A stretch of DNA of 64,000 nucleotides from Ligula intestinalis (lineage: Eukaryota; Platyhelminthes; Cestoda; Diphyllobothriidea; Diphyllobothriidae): assembly GCA_036362985.1 (NCBI GenBank), contig JAYGXS010000008.1, positions 14,612,037 to 14,676,036 of the forward strand, in the 5' to 3' direction. This document shows, in pieces, positions 11,935 to 24,400 of this stretch (position 1 is the stretch's first letter; every line of letters begins with the position of its first letter). Under the pieces are notes generated by a model. It ran no database searches. It had not been told where the DNA came from and saw nothing but the letters and a program-made list of their open reading frames with translations. The position numbers and the translations under genes were made by a program.

Positions 11935-13310
11935 AAAATGCGATCAACATTGACTTCAGCAAGGCATTCGACAACGTTCCACACAGACGACTAATACCAA
12001 AGCTGCATAAAATGGGTGTGACTGGAAACCTACCGAAATGGTTAGCCGACTTCCTACTAGGCAGGTGTCAGCGTGTTTGCATTGGAGACACCAAAACAGA
12101 ATAGAAAACCGTTTCCAATGGGGTTCCGCAGGGAAACGTTTTGGATCCCATTTTATCTCTGGTATATGTTAACGACTGCCTTGACTGCCTCACCTGTGAA
12201 AAGGTCATGTTTGCAGACTATCTAAAGATTTGGAAGTCAATTGAAAGCTCAGAGGATGGACAGACCTTACAAAATGACTAGGATCGCTTGCAAAATTGGT
12301 GTGAAAAGTGGCTACTATAGCTCAACTTAAATAAATGCCAAGTAATCCGCTTACGGTCTAGTCACAGAAAGGTGATAACAATCGACTATGACTACTCGAT
12401 CGGAGGTCACCAACTCGGGCTAGTCAATGAACTACGGGATCTGGGTGCATGCATGACCCCCAACCTCAAACCGTCAACGCACTGTGCTTAAACCGCAAAG
12501 AAGGCCATGGGCATCCTAGGACCGATCCGAAGGTCCTTCGTCTATTTCGATAAAAAGCTCTTTGGGCGAGTCTTCCGAAAATTTGTTCGGCCGATGCTAG
12601 AGTATTGCGTCTAGGCGTGGTGCGACACAGGTGCTGTTTGCGATTAGGCGAAAATTCTTTAACATCAAAAAGGAGCTCTTCAGGAAAACGTACGGAGCGT
12701 TTTCTCGGTCCCACTTGGAGTATGCCGTCAAGGCCTGGCGTCCATGGTTCAAGAAGGATTACCTGCACCTGGAACGAGTGCAGGCGAGGGCTACGAAGTT
12801 GGTCAAGTATATTGGTCATCTGCCTTATGAAGATAGACTGACCGAACTTGATCTATTTTTTCTCAATTATAGGCAACTCCGCAGTGACCTCATACAAATC
12901 TGCCGAATTGTTAGAGGCCGTGAATGTGCCCGAGAATATGACGAATCAACGGAGTCATCCCTTTAAACTGCAGAGAAAACCGGCCCATATGAATGTACGA
13001 CGGAATGCCTTCTCGCAGGGGGTCATCGGAGCGTGGAACGGACTCCCTGATGAGGTGGTGCTCTCAGATAGTGTTGACATTTTAAAACACAAACTTGATT
13101 CTCATTCGCTGAGAAACTGTGACAGATAAAATGAACATAGTGTCAGTAGTAGCACTTTGCAACTGGCTCACACTCATCGCTGATGTTCAGCCTATATTTG
13201 TAATATGTACTATTGTTACGGATTTACTCTTTTGCGATTTTTGGTTATAAATAGGGAGCTCAAGAACGAAAGCCTTTTCCCTTTAATAAAGTGACTTAAT
13301 TCTTATTTGT
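11935..13310 (+). mobile_element. CR1-like LINE, 3' half (family 2)
   Basis: RT blocks: IDFSKAFDNVPHRRLIPKL (11944-12005), NGVPQGNVLDPI (near 12120-12150), VMFADYLKIW (the usual FADD now FADY, near 12210), then after a frameshift FSRSHLEYAVKAWRPW and HLERVQARATKLVKYIG (12700-12820), and FSQGVIGAWNGLPDEVVLSD (13010-13070). The 3' UTR ends ATAGGGAGCTCAAG...CCCTTTAATAAAGTGACTTAA at about 13250-13300. An inverted copy of this tail lies at 14045-14390. Confidence 0.88.
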
Positions 13311-13569
13311 ATTGTGAATAGACATGATTAGTCGACGAGATCTCTGCGGAAGTGTGGTATTTGCGTAAAATAAGTAGATTAAATAACTGCGGCTTGTGAC
13401 AAGAATGCAGTTTTCGTGTAAGTGGTGCACGGAATTTTGTTTACTCTTTTTCCTCATTAAAAGGTGCACAACATTATGGTCCATTTTCATTTTCAATTTA
13501 CACTTTGACAATAAACTACACTGGAGTTTTCTCGTGTACAGTTTTCCTAGTTGTGTAATTCATCATACG

Positions 13570-13960
13570 GCAGCTGGAAAAAAGTTAACGAGTTGTTCAC
13601 AGAGAGGCTTGACTTTTGTATCGCCCGACAGCCCAGCCTCGAGAGCCCGATCAAATTGATTGTCCGCCAAATATGTAAGCACTAAGTGGCTGCGTTCTTC
13701 CAAAGGGGCCGTATCGATGATGTAACGAAGGCGTCGAAGCCAGGAACAGAAATCTTTGGTACCATCAAAGGGGGCAAAGGAGGGAGGGACCGAGAGAACC
13801 TTCTGACTGGGGGTGGTAGGTTGTTCTCTGGAACTGGCACCAGTGTCACACTCGACCCAGAGGGGCTGTCCAAATTCGCGTCTGCCTTCACGGGGGTGTT
13901 CTTAGGTTCCTCTTGGAGCTGAGCCGCTTCATTATCATTGTTATGATCGAGTTTCATCGT
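13570..13960 (-). mobile_element. LTR-retrotransposon gag-like fragment
   Basis: On the minus strand, two adjacent frames give a Pro/Ser-rich N-part (MKLDHNNDNEAAQLQEEPK) and, after a one-base shift near 13765, FDGTKDFCSWLRRLRYIID then HLVLTYLADNQFDRALEAG. The FxGxxDxxxWLxRxR start and the helical content fit Gypsy-type gag capsids. There is no protease, RT or LTR nearby, so it is an isolated remnant. Identity is inferred from pattern only. Confidence 0.55.
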
Positions 13961-14044
13961 GCAAGCAGACAGTCAGTACGAATCCAAATATGAATGGATG
14001 AGTGTAATATATGGATGAAATTACAGAGAAATCGTAACACGGAG

Positions 14045-14400
14045 GGTCACTTTAAGTCACTTTAAGTCACTTTAAGTCACTTTATTAAGGGACGAAGGCT
14101 TTCGCGCTTGAGCTCCCTATTTATAACCAAAATCGCATAATAGGTCCACCGTAACAATAGTACATAATACAAATGTACAAATGTAGGCTAAACATCAGCG
14201 ATAAGTGTGAGCCAGTTGCAAGGTGCTGCTACTGACACTTTGTTCATTATATCTGCCACAGTTTCTCAGCAAATGAGAATCAAGTTTGCGTTTAAAAATG
14301 TCAACAGTATCTGAGAGGACCACATCTTCCGGGAGTCCGTTCCACGCTCCAATGACCCTCTGAGAGAAGAGTAGAACAAACACTGGCCAGTGGTGGAGAG
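14045..14400 (-). mobile_element. CR1-like LINE 3' end (family 2, inverted copy)
   Basis: Minus-strand reading gives FSQRVIGAWNGLPEDVVLSD then TVDIFKRKLDSHLLRN, the same C-terminus as the copy ending at 13310, followed by the same 3' UTR. The end carries four tandem AAAGTGACTT units (14048-14085), a LINE 3' terminal repeat. Confidence 0.85.
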
Positions 14401-15258
14401 GTCAATTAGTAGGACTATGATGGGAGGTGGCGTTGGAAGCGTCCACAAGGTGGGAAGGGTCCTCTTCGTCGATGACTTGCACTGGAACAGAAAAAAGGCA
14501 GGAGCAACCACGTGCACCAAGTCGCTACCAATATGTCAACTGCGAACCAAGGGGTCAATTTTAAACAAACAGATCAGACCTACCGGGTCGGCCGCTACAA
14601 TATGTCTCCCACTTTCCACATCGCATGCAGGTTTATCAGATTACATCAATATTTACACAGATTCCTACACAGTTAACGCTGCCCTCTCTAATCACGAACT
14701 GTAACCTATGTCGAATGTTCTAACCTTCGAATTCACGTTTGCCCAGTTTATATTCGATTACTTGAAAAAATGTGGAGCATGCATTTGCACTTCTAATTGG
14801 ACTTAATACTCCGAAGTTTCATCAGACAAGTTAAACCATCGTTCAAGATTGCTCCACGTATGTTACTGCCATATAATTACTTGAAGGATTCAGAGCTGAT
14901 TTCTGGATACTTCTCTCCGCGAGTTGACATCCCGGTGAGAGAAATTGAATTATTGGGAAAGGAGCTGCAGCAAGATTGTTAATACACTATGGACTGTTAG
15001 ACTCACCGCATATCGCAAGATTAATAGACAGTTAATAAGTTCAAGTCACGGTTATTCCAAGAACTTTGTGTTCCTTGACCCCCATAACGCGATCGTTTAG
15101 GTCATTTGCAATTGTTAGCGTAACTGTTCGCGCGTCCTTCAACTATGTAACTAATTTGGCTAAGTCTGCTCCCGTGTGTGTGCGCACGGTAATTGGCGGT
15201 TTTTACGGGGGTCGTCTAGCTTTTTAATGTGACATAAATTGGAAAATGTAAGCAAAGC
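14401..15258. other. Presumed 5' flank of the CCP1 gene; no supported element
   Basis: Probably holds the promoter and 5' UTR of the carboxypeptidase gene. I see no TATA box or initiator that I would defend, and no recognised repeat. Confidence 0.35.
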
Positions 15259-15412
15259 ATGGAGCAGACATTAACGATACAATCGCTTATGAGCGATCTT
15301 TTTGACTTTTGTAAAGACACTGAACCAATACTACCATCACCGGCAAAGGAAGAAAAGTGTGAGAAAATCAGTGCCTTACTTCAAAGGCTGGTTGCTTCGT
15401 TCTCACAAAGAG
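15259..15412 (+). CDS. AGTPBP1: CCP1 exon 1 (start codon)
   Basis: Encodes residues 1-51, starting [13 protein letters not shown]. The ATG has A at -3 and G at +4, a strong context, and an in-frame TAA lies at 15235-15237, so this is the likely start. The exon ends AG|GTATGAGG with one base of codon 52. The open frame runs on past the donor to 15504, but that read-through does not join the next exon, whereas splicing out 29 nt does. Confidence 0.8.
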
Positions 15413-18400
15413 GTATGAGGACGCCTTTTTTAATATCTCAGAGACATTCAAGGATTGGTTTTGTTTCTCTGATGGATTTGTTCATGACCTACTTTACATT
15501 TTGACGGTAGGTGACAGCTTTTGATGCCCATTTCTTTGCAGGTGTATGTGAAGCATGACATCAGGGCTCCGATTGTTCAAATACTACAAAAATTATGTGC
15601 CGGACCAAGTGAGTATTTTTGAGTTTGCATCAGACGTTTCCGAAGAAATCCTTTTTGCATAAAGTAGAATACTCAAGTATTCTACTCTATACGTATAAAT
15701 TAATACGTATATTTTCAAGTCTTAAAGATATACGTATTAATTTATTTTACAAAACGAAGTGGTCTTAACAAAATGATCTCATTTTAAGCTTTCGCCGTTT
15801 TATTTTTTAGCATTATTTTTAAAAATCGGGGAAAACAAACTACGTGCATTTAGTTTGATCTACAGATTCAATTTAAATATTTTATGCTTCTGCCCACTCC
15901 ATTTAACCTTAAAATAAGATTATCACTTTGAGCTGCCCGTTAAAATTATTATAGTCTTTCAGGCATTGACGAAACAATCATTATTAGTGCAGAAAATGCA
16001 AAACCTCACAAAGTTTTGATTACTAATTTTTATTACACTAAATTACGTCTGCTTACCGTGGCTTTCGACACACGGGTTAGGACTTTTCCGCGGCAGCTTC
16101 GCCCAAAGGGTAAATATTATTTGTTTTTCCACTGATACAAAGCGGAAAACGAGCGTCCGTTACCCAATTTTATTCCTGATTGCTTCATGTTTTGCTACTT
16201 CCAACCCTTTATTATCTTTACTGTTAGAATAGCACGTATTATTTCCGGTTAGACCGTATCTTAACCACACGAGCCATAATTACTTAGTTAGCTAAAATTC
16301 TCTAAAGATATATATGACAATATATTGTCAAAGTAAATGTGGAATGTTTTTTTTTCGAGACAATAATAATTATATTGAAGCATTGTTCTCAGATGCCGTT
16401 GTTCGAAAATAATCGATCTTCTCTTGCCCTCATAACAAAAGGCGTCATAGAATTAAACAAAGTCACCTAATTCAGCATGTTAGCTACCCGAAAAAAATTC
16501 AAACCCTAGTAAATCACTTTCTTAATCAGATTTTTGGACGGTAATGGGCCTTTTGTTTCGGATATTGCTTATACGTCAGTACTCGTTCGCACTATGAATT
16601 AATTAAACACCCCATTCAGATGTATTTATTAAAAATACTTTTATTTTACTACAAATTGCCATCACCTAGCATTTCCGTTTTATGTAGTTTCAAGGCAGCA
16701 TTTGCTCTGTCGAAAGTTAATTCAATACTTATGTTCGAGGATTAAAGAAACGAATGAACTTTTTGCCTACTTGTAGATTCGGGCAAGCGTGTTCTCCTAT
16801 TGGTGCAAACAGGGGCTACGCGCGCAGTACTTCAAGCCCTGCGAGCCGAATCCCAAGAGCTTGTTTCAAATGAAGAGCTGATGATTAAGATTCACAAGGT
16901 GGGCCTTTTGTCTTGGTTTATCTTTTCAAATGTACGAGTCTGCATGAAGGTGTGAATTTGAGATTCCATATTGTTCACTTTGGAGAGTTCACAGAACATT
17001 TCTTTAGCTTTCGACTATAAACCATCCATTTTCTTCAAATAATCAATGCACGTGGCTATTGCACTTGATTAACTCTCTGCTGTCGATGCAGTATCCTCCA
17101 TGTTTGACCACTTCCCTCCTTCAATTACAACCCTCTCTAGGTTAAGATTAAATCATCAAAAGTATAAGACAAAATGACAAAAGAGACTGGAGGGCCATTT
17201 CTATTTTATTTGCTAGCTATATCTTCGCTACAAAATAGGCAACTTATGATTCGTCCAGCATTAAGACCGAGTTGGTAAACATATCGTCCGTAAGCTCTTA
17301 GATATTGTCAGTCACAGCCAGCGCTAGATCACGCTTCCTAATAATCAACTGGGCCTTTGACCATGCCTGTCCGGATTTCGGATAGTCTAACCAGCAATTT
17401 GTTCAGTGCTCTGAATTTATCTATCGACTTCATAAGACGTAACCACTAGAAAGGGAAGAACGCCAGCAATTATCTTCACAGCTCGACTTTTACGGTGATC
17501 AGGACAATTTTCTAACCTGTACTAAAAACCAATCAGTGTGCCAATCATTGTATTTGGAGTAAATTACAGAAGCCCTTGAAAACTCCAGGTCTGCATAAAA
17601 CGCGGTTAAGTTACAAATAATAACGAAAATTAAATTCATTACCTTTGAACTATGGAATATTTGGCAGTGTCAAAATTATGTAAGCAATTTATTGAAATGA
17701 GGGCCGCAGTTTTGCCAATAGAAACGAAAATGACAGACCTAGGAAGCAATTGGGAAGAAGCAGATGTGATCGCTAGAACAATAATTTTATTCCCTTGACG
17801 TTTTAAAAACTGTCGCGGATCCACCATCAGAGACAATAGCAGAAACGAGTAATTGATGCATAGGGAGTTGCAATATTTATAGGATACAGTCACTATGTTA
17901 CTGCGTACCTATTACAATTAACGGCCCCACCCTATAGAGAATAGCTGCCCGCTTGTGCGCTTGCTGTAGTAGGGTGTATATAGCTATCGTAATACTGCCT
18001 TAAGTTGGGTTTGGAGAGTACTGGTGAACCTTAAGCTAGTGATTATCCAGGCGCCTTACGGTAGGGGAATACGCAACATACGAAAATGTAGGAGCATTGA
18101 TTGGCGTGTCGCAGTGCCTTTTTAACTTAACGATTGTTTTGCCTGACATTCGTCGCCGGTATAATTCAAAAAAGATTTCCCCAACGCACATTCAAACAAA
18201 TTCACCTTAGCAACTTGATCATTTCTAAGAGGTCTCAAATGTCCTGTTTCTGGTAGAGGGAGGAAGGACGGCGCTTCAAGGCGGTCAGGCGCTGCACGCA
18301 CGTAAAAGTTTCAAGTTTACGGGCAACGTTTGTAGCACGTTGTTTAACACTATTCGAAACTGTCTGTGTCCTTTCAAAGCCACGATTGCTAAGTTTCTAC

Positions 18401-21400
18401 CACAGATTACCGGTGCGGCCGCAAGACTGCAAACATAGACGTTACTGGTTAGGATTCATAGTGTGGCCGCTTAAGGGGAAGGCATTTATAACAAAAAACT
18501 ACTTGCAAAATGTACGTAGGTCGCTTTCCTCCCATCCAAACACTTTTTCGATTATGTGAGCCGATTAAAGTTGTTCTAGTAGTTTTCTTGGCTTATAGAC
18601 TTTCTTTTCAGTATTTTTATCCTTTTCGAAACCTTTTTATCGACGCTCGCAGTTCCGTAAATTTAATTTAATTTATCTTTTACTGTGCACATATCATGCA
18701 TTGAACACACATTAACTCCGCATAAATTAAGCAATAAAACTTAAACCCTATGATTTTCGTAGGACACGTGGCCTGGGAGACTTTGCCTTTGGGCAGCCCT
18801 ACGACATAGCCCCACACATTACTCAAGCTATCACTATGAAAGTCATCAAACTTTCTTCGTATCGCACTCGTTGTTGATATTGCCGGCACTGTGTTATTGG
18901 AACATTACGTTGTTACATTTATGTCGCCTTTAGTGAATACTCCGACGTCTGTGTGCACTTTGAGGGATTTAAGTAGTCGATTTTTCCAGAGCTAATGTCG
19001 TGAGCGTGCAGTTGCTCTTCTTATTAGACCCTGTGTGCAGTGCAACACATTTGGTGACTTTGCATTTCATGTACCAGTTGCGATCCATGAGTGCGGCTTC
19101 ACTGTTTACACCTTTTACCGCTAGATGAGAGTCATGAATGGAAATTAGAAATCATTACCACGCCACCGTTCTTCTCCTGTGGTGACTCCACACCTTGGCT
19201 GTTTTTTTCGAGCTAGCTGGTGCCACCTGTTCTTTTTTAGGAATGAGGAAAAAAATTCAGGGTGTTAGTTATTTAGAACAGAGGGCCTATATCCCGAGTT
19301 TCGGGACGTTTTTGTTGACGGCAGAAATAAAAAAAACACAAATTATCGAAACAAATATTTAAGTGATATGCTTAGTCGTAAAACTTTCGCTTTTCCGGAC
19401 ATTTCGTTACGATAGATAACTCTCTTTTGCGCGTTTTGAGCACAGAATCTGACAGCACTATTGAAATCCATGGATTATATTTGAATGTTTTATAGATCAG
19501 ATTCTGGATCACATTTGAAGAAATGCGATATCAACTGATATTCTCAATTGCTATACTTGCGTTTCTTTGAGAATTTGGTTGCGACAGGCAACTTTGTGCT
19601 ATCTCTTGTCCTTCATCTGAGCTGAGTAGTTTGGTATATTTAAGGGTAATAGGCATTGTCTTTGAAGACCCTATTAAAAACGACACACTATGTAACTTTA
19701 AATAAATATGTTACTGTAAATTATAGAGTAGCATATTCACTTTGAAAAACATTTTTCTGAGGTGAGTAGTGAAGCACACGCCCCCTAGAGGATCAAGTAT
19801 ATTGTGAACTAAGGGGTCACAATCGTTATCTGTAAGTATGAGCAAAGTGCTTGGTGCTTGGGATAACAATGAATTTTGTTATTTCTTTGTATCATGCAGG
19901 TACTCTGCAAATTAGCGCTCTGTGACCGAAAATTCGCTTTTCGCGCTCGTCTCAGCCAGTGCCTCCCAGTGACCCTCGCCATTCTTCGAAATCAGGTAGG
20001 TCCTTCGGCTTTTAATAATCTGAAGGCAGGTTTGTTTGGAAGTTTGCAGTATTCTAGTTGAGACATTTTCACTGGTCTTGAGGATCCTTCATCATAAATT
20101 GCCCCCACCTTGTTCAAATTTTTATGAGAAGTCCGGGGAGGAGAGGGGACTTGCCAGCGTGAAGCAGAGCGTACAGATTCGACCAATCAGCTTGTGACCT
20201 CAAGGGAAGAATAATAAGCCGAGTGTCTTTCGGGCTGAATGGAGTGATAGGACAGAACACAAATCATGACCGGCGGCTTGGTCGATCTCATCACTCGCGC
20301 GGCTTGTACCAAACGATAGTGCACCGTGGGACTAGTAATCAGGACAGTATGATAACGGGTCGTTAGGCTTGTCCTAACAGGTCCTTCATCCTAAACTGTT
20401 CCCAACTTATTTAAATTTTTATGAGAAGCTGGGCGGGGGGGGGCTTACCAGCGTCGAGCACAACTCTAGGGAGCTGCTCGTCACATTCTCGGTCAGGCGC
20501 ATTTTGGCGGCGTTTGTAAATTCCCGGGTCATCAGGTCCCCGCACAGCCTGATCACAGCTTCAGGCCCTGAGCTGTGAACCCACGTTGCTTCCACACTTC
20601 TTTCCAGGTACCAGCACCTGTCTGGGCTCTAATTTTACTGACCACTTTCTCACGAAAACACTATGGCTTTTTGCCTTTTGAGCGAATAATTGTTGTAGGG
20701 CTAGCTAATTGTCCCGCTTTTTGTGAAAAAATAAACGGTCACTGTGAGGTATCACCCCAGCAGAGCCTACGCTCTAGCCACCTGAGCTATTAAGTCCCAC
20801 CTGGAGCCGTGAATTTAAACACAGTGGGGTCAACTTATCCACCCAGCTTATTGGAACGTGTGAAATCCACCGAGTTCCATATAGTAGATGGACTGCCTAG
20901 GCAGAAATTCTTATGCGAGCTATCTAGAATCCACCAGACACACTTGCAGGCAAGATAGACAGGTCTGCCTCGTGTAGTTTGCGTTGAGAAAATAATTACT
21001 GAAACCCATTAGAGAACGTTCACCGATCGCTTAGGGAACTCACTCGTCCAGCTCTGCCTTTGGTCCCCTTCCTGGGCCTTGACTGCCTAGACTAGTAGCC
21101 GCTGTGCGGTTGCTGAAAGGGCTCGAGAATAAGCTTAAGACGGAGTGAGACGAGTGTGTTCCGTTAGCAGTCGATGAAATTTTGTCAACTTGTGCAACGT
21201 CCGTGCAAAATGGTCGGGTCCGAGTCCTGATGCCAATTTGGTAATCCTTTGGGACTGCAGCTACAACACTAGCTCTTCCTTCACCTGCCCGAGCCCGGTT
21301 TTAAAACGGAAGTAAGAAGACTGGAGCATGGGATCAGGCGCGGGTAGCAGGCGTGCTCGGAGCTGCCATAACGACGTCTGTCTTAGATCCCACGGAGGTG

Positions 21401-24400
21401 GTGGTGCAGCGTGAGCCTGCACATATGCATGCCTCCAAAGCCCGCCCCGCTAGATTTTCCGCATGCTATATGGGAGCACGATCCGAATAAGGTCTATCAT
21501 GCCCTGGTATAGCCCCGGCGTTGATCCAGAGCATGTTCCACACGGTTGTAGCAATCTATTTTATGTACTACCATGCATATGTCACTCAAATAAGTGTGGC
21601 CATTCGAGGTTTGTCCATCTACTATTTCCTGTTTTTGTTTGCTATACTTTTTTATTTTATTTTCTGTTCCCCGTAATGCCCCAACTTTTCAATTCCTATC
21701 ACAACCGGTCCCGTATAAGGGCAATTTTGGGTGTTTTTGGTTTCTGTGATGTTACACGCAATAGATTGTTACACAAACGACCCGTTCAGTGATGCAATTA
21801 TAGCAGCACATAATACGACCAAGTTTCTAAATCGGAACGCGTTAGAACTCTCGCAATTCATTTGTATGTCAAATAAGGATTCAGTGTACACATCAACATA
21901 GTGACAACAACATCACGTTTGACTTATATTATTATCTGGTTATATGGGTGGGGAATATCGGCGGGAAGTAAAAGGAATTAAAAAGTAAAAAAATGGTAGG
22001 AACATTTATTTAAATAACCTCATGTTCCGCAACAAATAAAGCGCGCGAGAATCAAATGACGAATACACCCAATATGAGACGAGAACTGCGCAACCGAAAC
22101 CGAAAACCATAAAAAGGCTTTATTTCCACTTTTTAACCGAAAAGCAACCGCATGTTGCTAACAAAATTGAAGTAACTTTACTAAAATAAGGTAAACTAAA
22201 GCAAACAACTAAACCGAAAACTAATACACCTAATTGAAAAAACTAAAAACTAAAATAAAACTTAACGGAACTGGAATAAAAAATGGCTAAACTAAACCAA
22301 TACTAATAAAAATAAAAGTATCTGCAGGACGCTAAAGATTTCCGTGTGGGGAGTGCAATGGGTTGGTACATGCGAAATACCTTCAAAAGAAAACACGCTT
22401 ACTGCAAAGAACTAAGTAGTTACATGTGTATTAACCTACGTTGCGGTACTGATTCATTCTGAATGTCTCATTTCCCCCAGATTGCTCTGCTACAAGCCTT
22501 CGTGGCTCATGCACCCTCAACCAGCAAAACTCGCGGTGTCTCTATTGCTCGAGCTGGCGGTGGTAACGCCTCAGCAGCAGCATCCGTCAGTCGAACGCCC
22601 AAGAAACAGAGCGGCAGCGGACCAAAGGTAACCTACTTGCCTCAGCTGCCCACTAGCCTCACCAGTAACATTCGCATTGTACTGGAAACTATCCACTTCT
22701 ACACCCGTCGGCCCTGCCGTTCCAACGCTGTCTCCCTCTGCAAGTCCGGTCTCATCAGTCTGCTGGTAAAGGCCGTGTCGCTAGCAGCCGGTCTTCCCCA
22801 CATCCGCCAAGTGATCAACACGGATGCCCTGCAGCCAACCTCGACCGAGAGCGAGGTTGTCAAACCTACTTCCAGCACAGCTACTGCGGTGGCGGCCACA
22901 AACAACGCTGCGGCGGCTGCGACGTCATCTACGCTGGTTCCGCCCGATTTAATTGGTCAATCGCCTTCTCAGCAGCAGTCGGCAGCGGTGGCGGCAGGAG
23001 AGATGGCGTATTCTCCCGTCTCGCCGACGCTACCGCCGCCCCCGACGCTGCAACAGCTTGATAACGCCGAGCGCCTGCGTCTCCTGGCCAGCCTCTCGCT
23101 GGAGCAGGCGACAAGCAAGGCCTGTGATATTATGGTCTCCAGCTCGGCTGCCATCAAGGCCATCGCCAATGTGGTCTCGGCTACTGTAGCTACGCACCGG
23201 CAGCAGATGACGCCGCTTGGCGGTTCGTCCTCGCAGCAGCAGCAGCAGACATCGTCGGGAAGTCAGGAGGCTGCCAAAACTTCGTTGTCGTTGCCACCAG
23301 TGCCGGTGGCAACGGGGGTGAAACACAATGCGCAGATCATTCAGCTCTTTCTCTCCACTCTCCTATCTCTGATGAAATGGAGTGAGTCAGCCTCTCCCCC
23401 TTTCCGTTCAGGAAAATATATATACATATATATGAGGAAAGGAGAAGACTCGTCGGAAAAGCGAGATCTGCTCGTGTAAATTTTTAAGCCAGTAGCACCA
23501 ATCCGTCGCCTGACAACACGAAAAGGGAGAGGTGGGATTATTGCATTGATATTTGAGAAGACATACAGAAAGGTGAGGCGATAGTCATGCGAGGGGGATG
23601 TGTACATGATTATATTGTGACTGTCGGTGATGAGGCCAGGTGTTTGGAGTCTCATGTGTAGCTCATTGGGGCATGGGTAAAGGGCAGTGGCATAAACGGA
23701 GGCAAATTTTTCATGTCTGGGTATGCATTATGTGTTGTTATTGTTAAGATGGACGCCAGTGGGTTCACCGTGATCGGAGGCTCTCGTAGTCAGCATCAAG
23801 GTCAACATGCCTGTTTATGTGATTCGCACTTCGAGGAATTCCCGTGCCTGTTTATTATTAGTCATCGCGATCACTTCAGTGTCGTTCCAATTGAAACGAT
23901 GGTCAAAGCCAGGGTCATGCGCAAACACAAGAGATAAAGGGTCCTGGCGACGAGTAGCCAGCTTGTGTTCGTTAATGCGAGTTCCGAGTCGTCGACTCGT
24001 GTGACCAGTAAAAAGATTGCCAGTTTGCGCACAGAGTATGCTCAATGATGTTGTATGTTCCTTGGATAGGAGATCCTTCAACTGAGATTATTCTGCGCGA
24101 AGGGAGGATGCCAGTTTGTGGACGATGCATATACCAAAGTGGTTAATTGTCTAGCGACTGTTTTAGAAGTTACTTGCATGCAAAGCAAGGAGTATAATTT
24201 CCTGTGCACCATTTCCCCATATGAACTCTGATCACGTAGTTGTCTCTGACGTCGGAGGCAGTTCTTCACGGAACTCCTCGGATATGCGTTAGATCGGAAC
24301 AACTGGTATAAGTGGGCAAGTTCTATTTTCAGTAAATAATTACAACTGGACTACCAATATGCGCAGTGTATATGTGGGACTCGCCAATCTGGTTATGTGG

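Noticed and set aside
15413..15504. Continuation of the exon 1 frame to a stop at 15504
   Set aside because: It reads through a GT...AG segment; splicing gives a continuous, domain-like protein, read-through does not.
22699..23326. Several overlapping minus-strand frames
   Set aside because: Shadows of the low-complexity part of exon 6.
23382..23479. Extension of exon 6 to a stop at 23477-23479
   Set aside because: A consensus donor (GGA|GTGAGT) precedes it and exon 7 continues the armadillo homology in phase.
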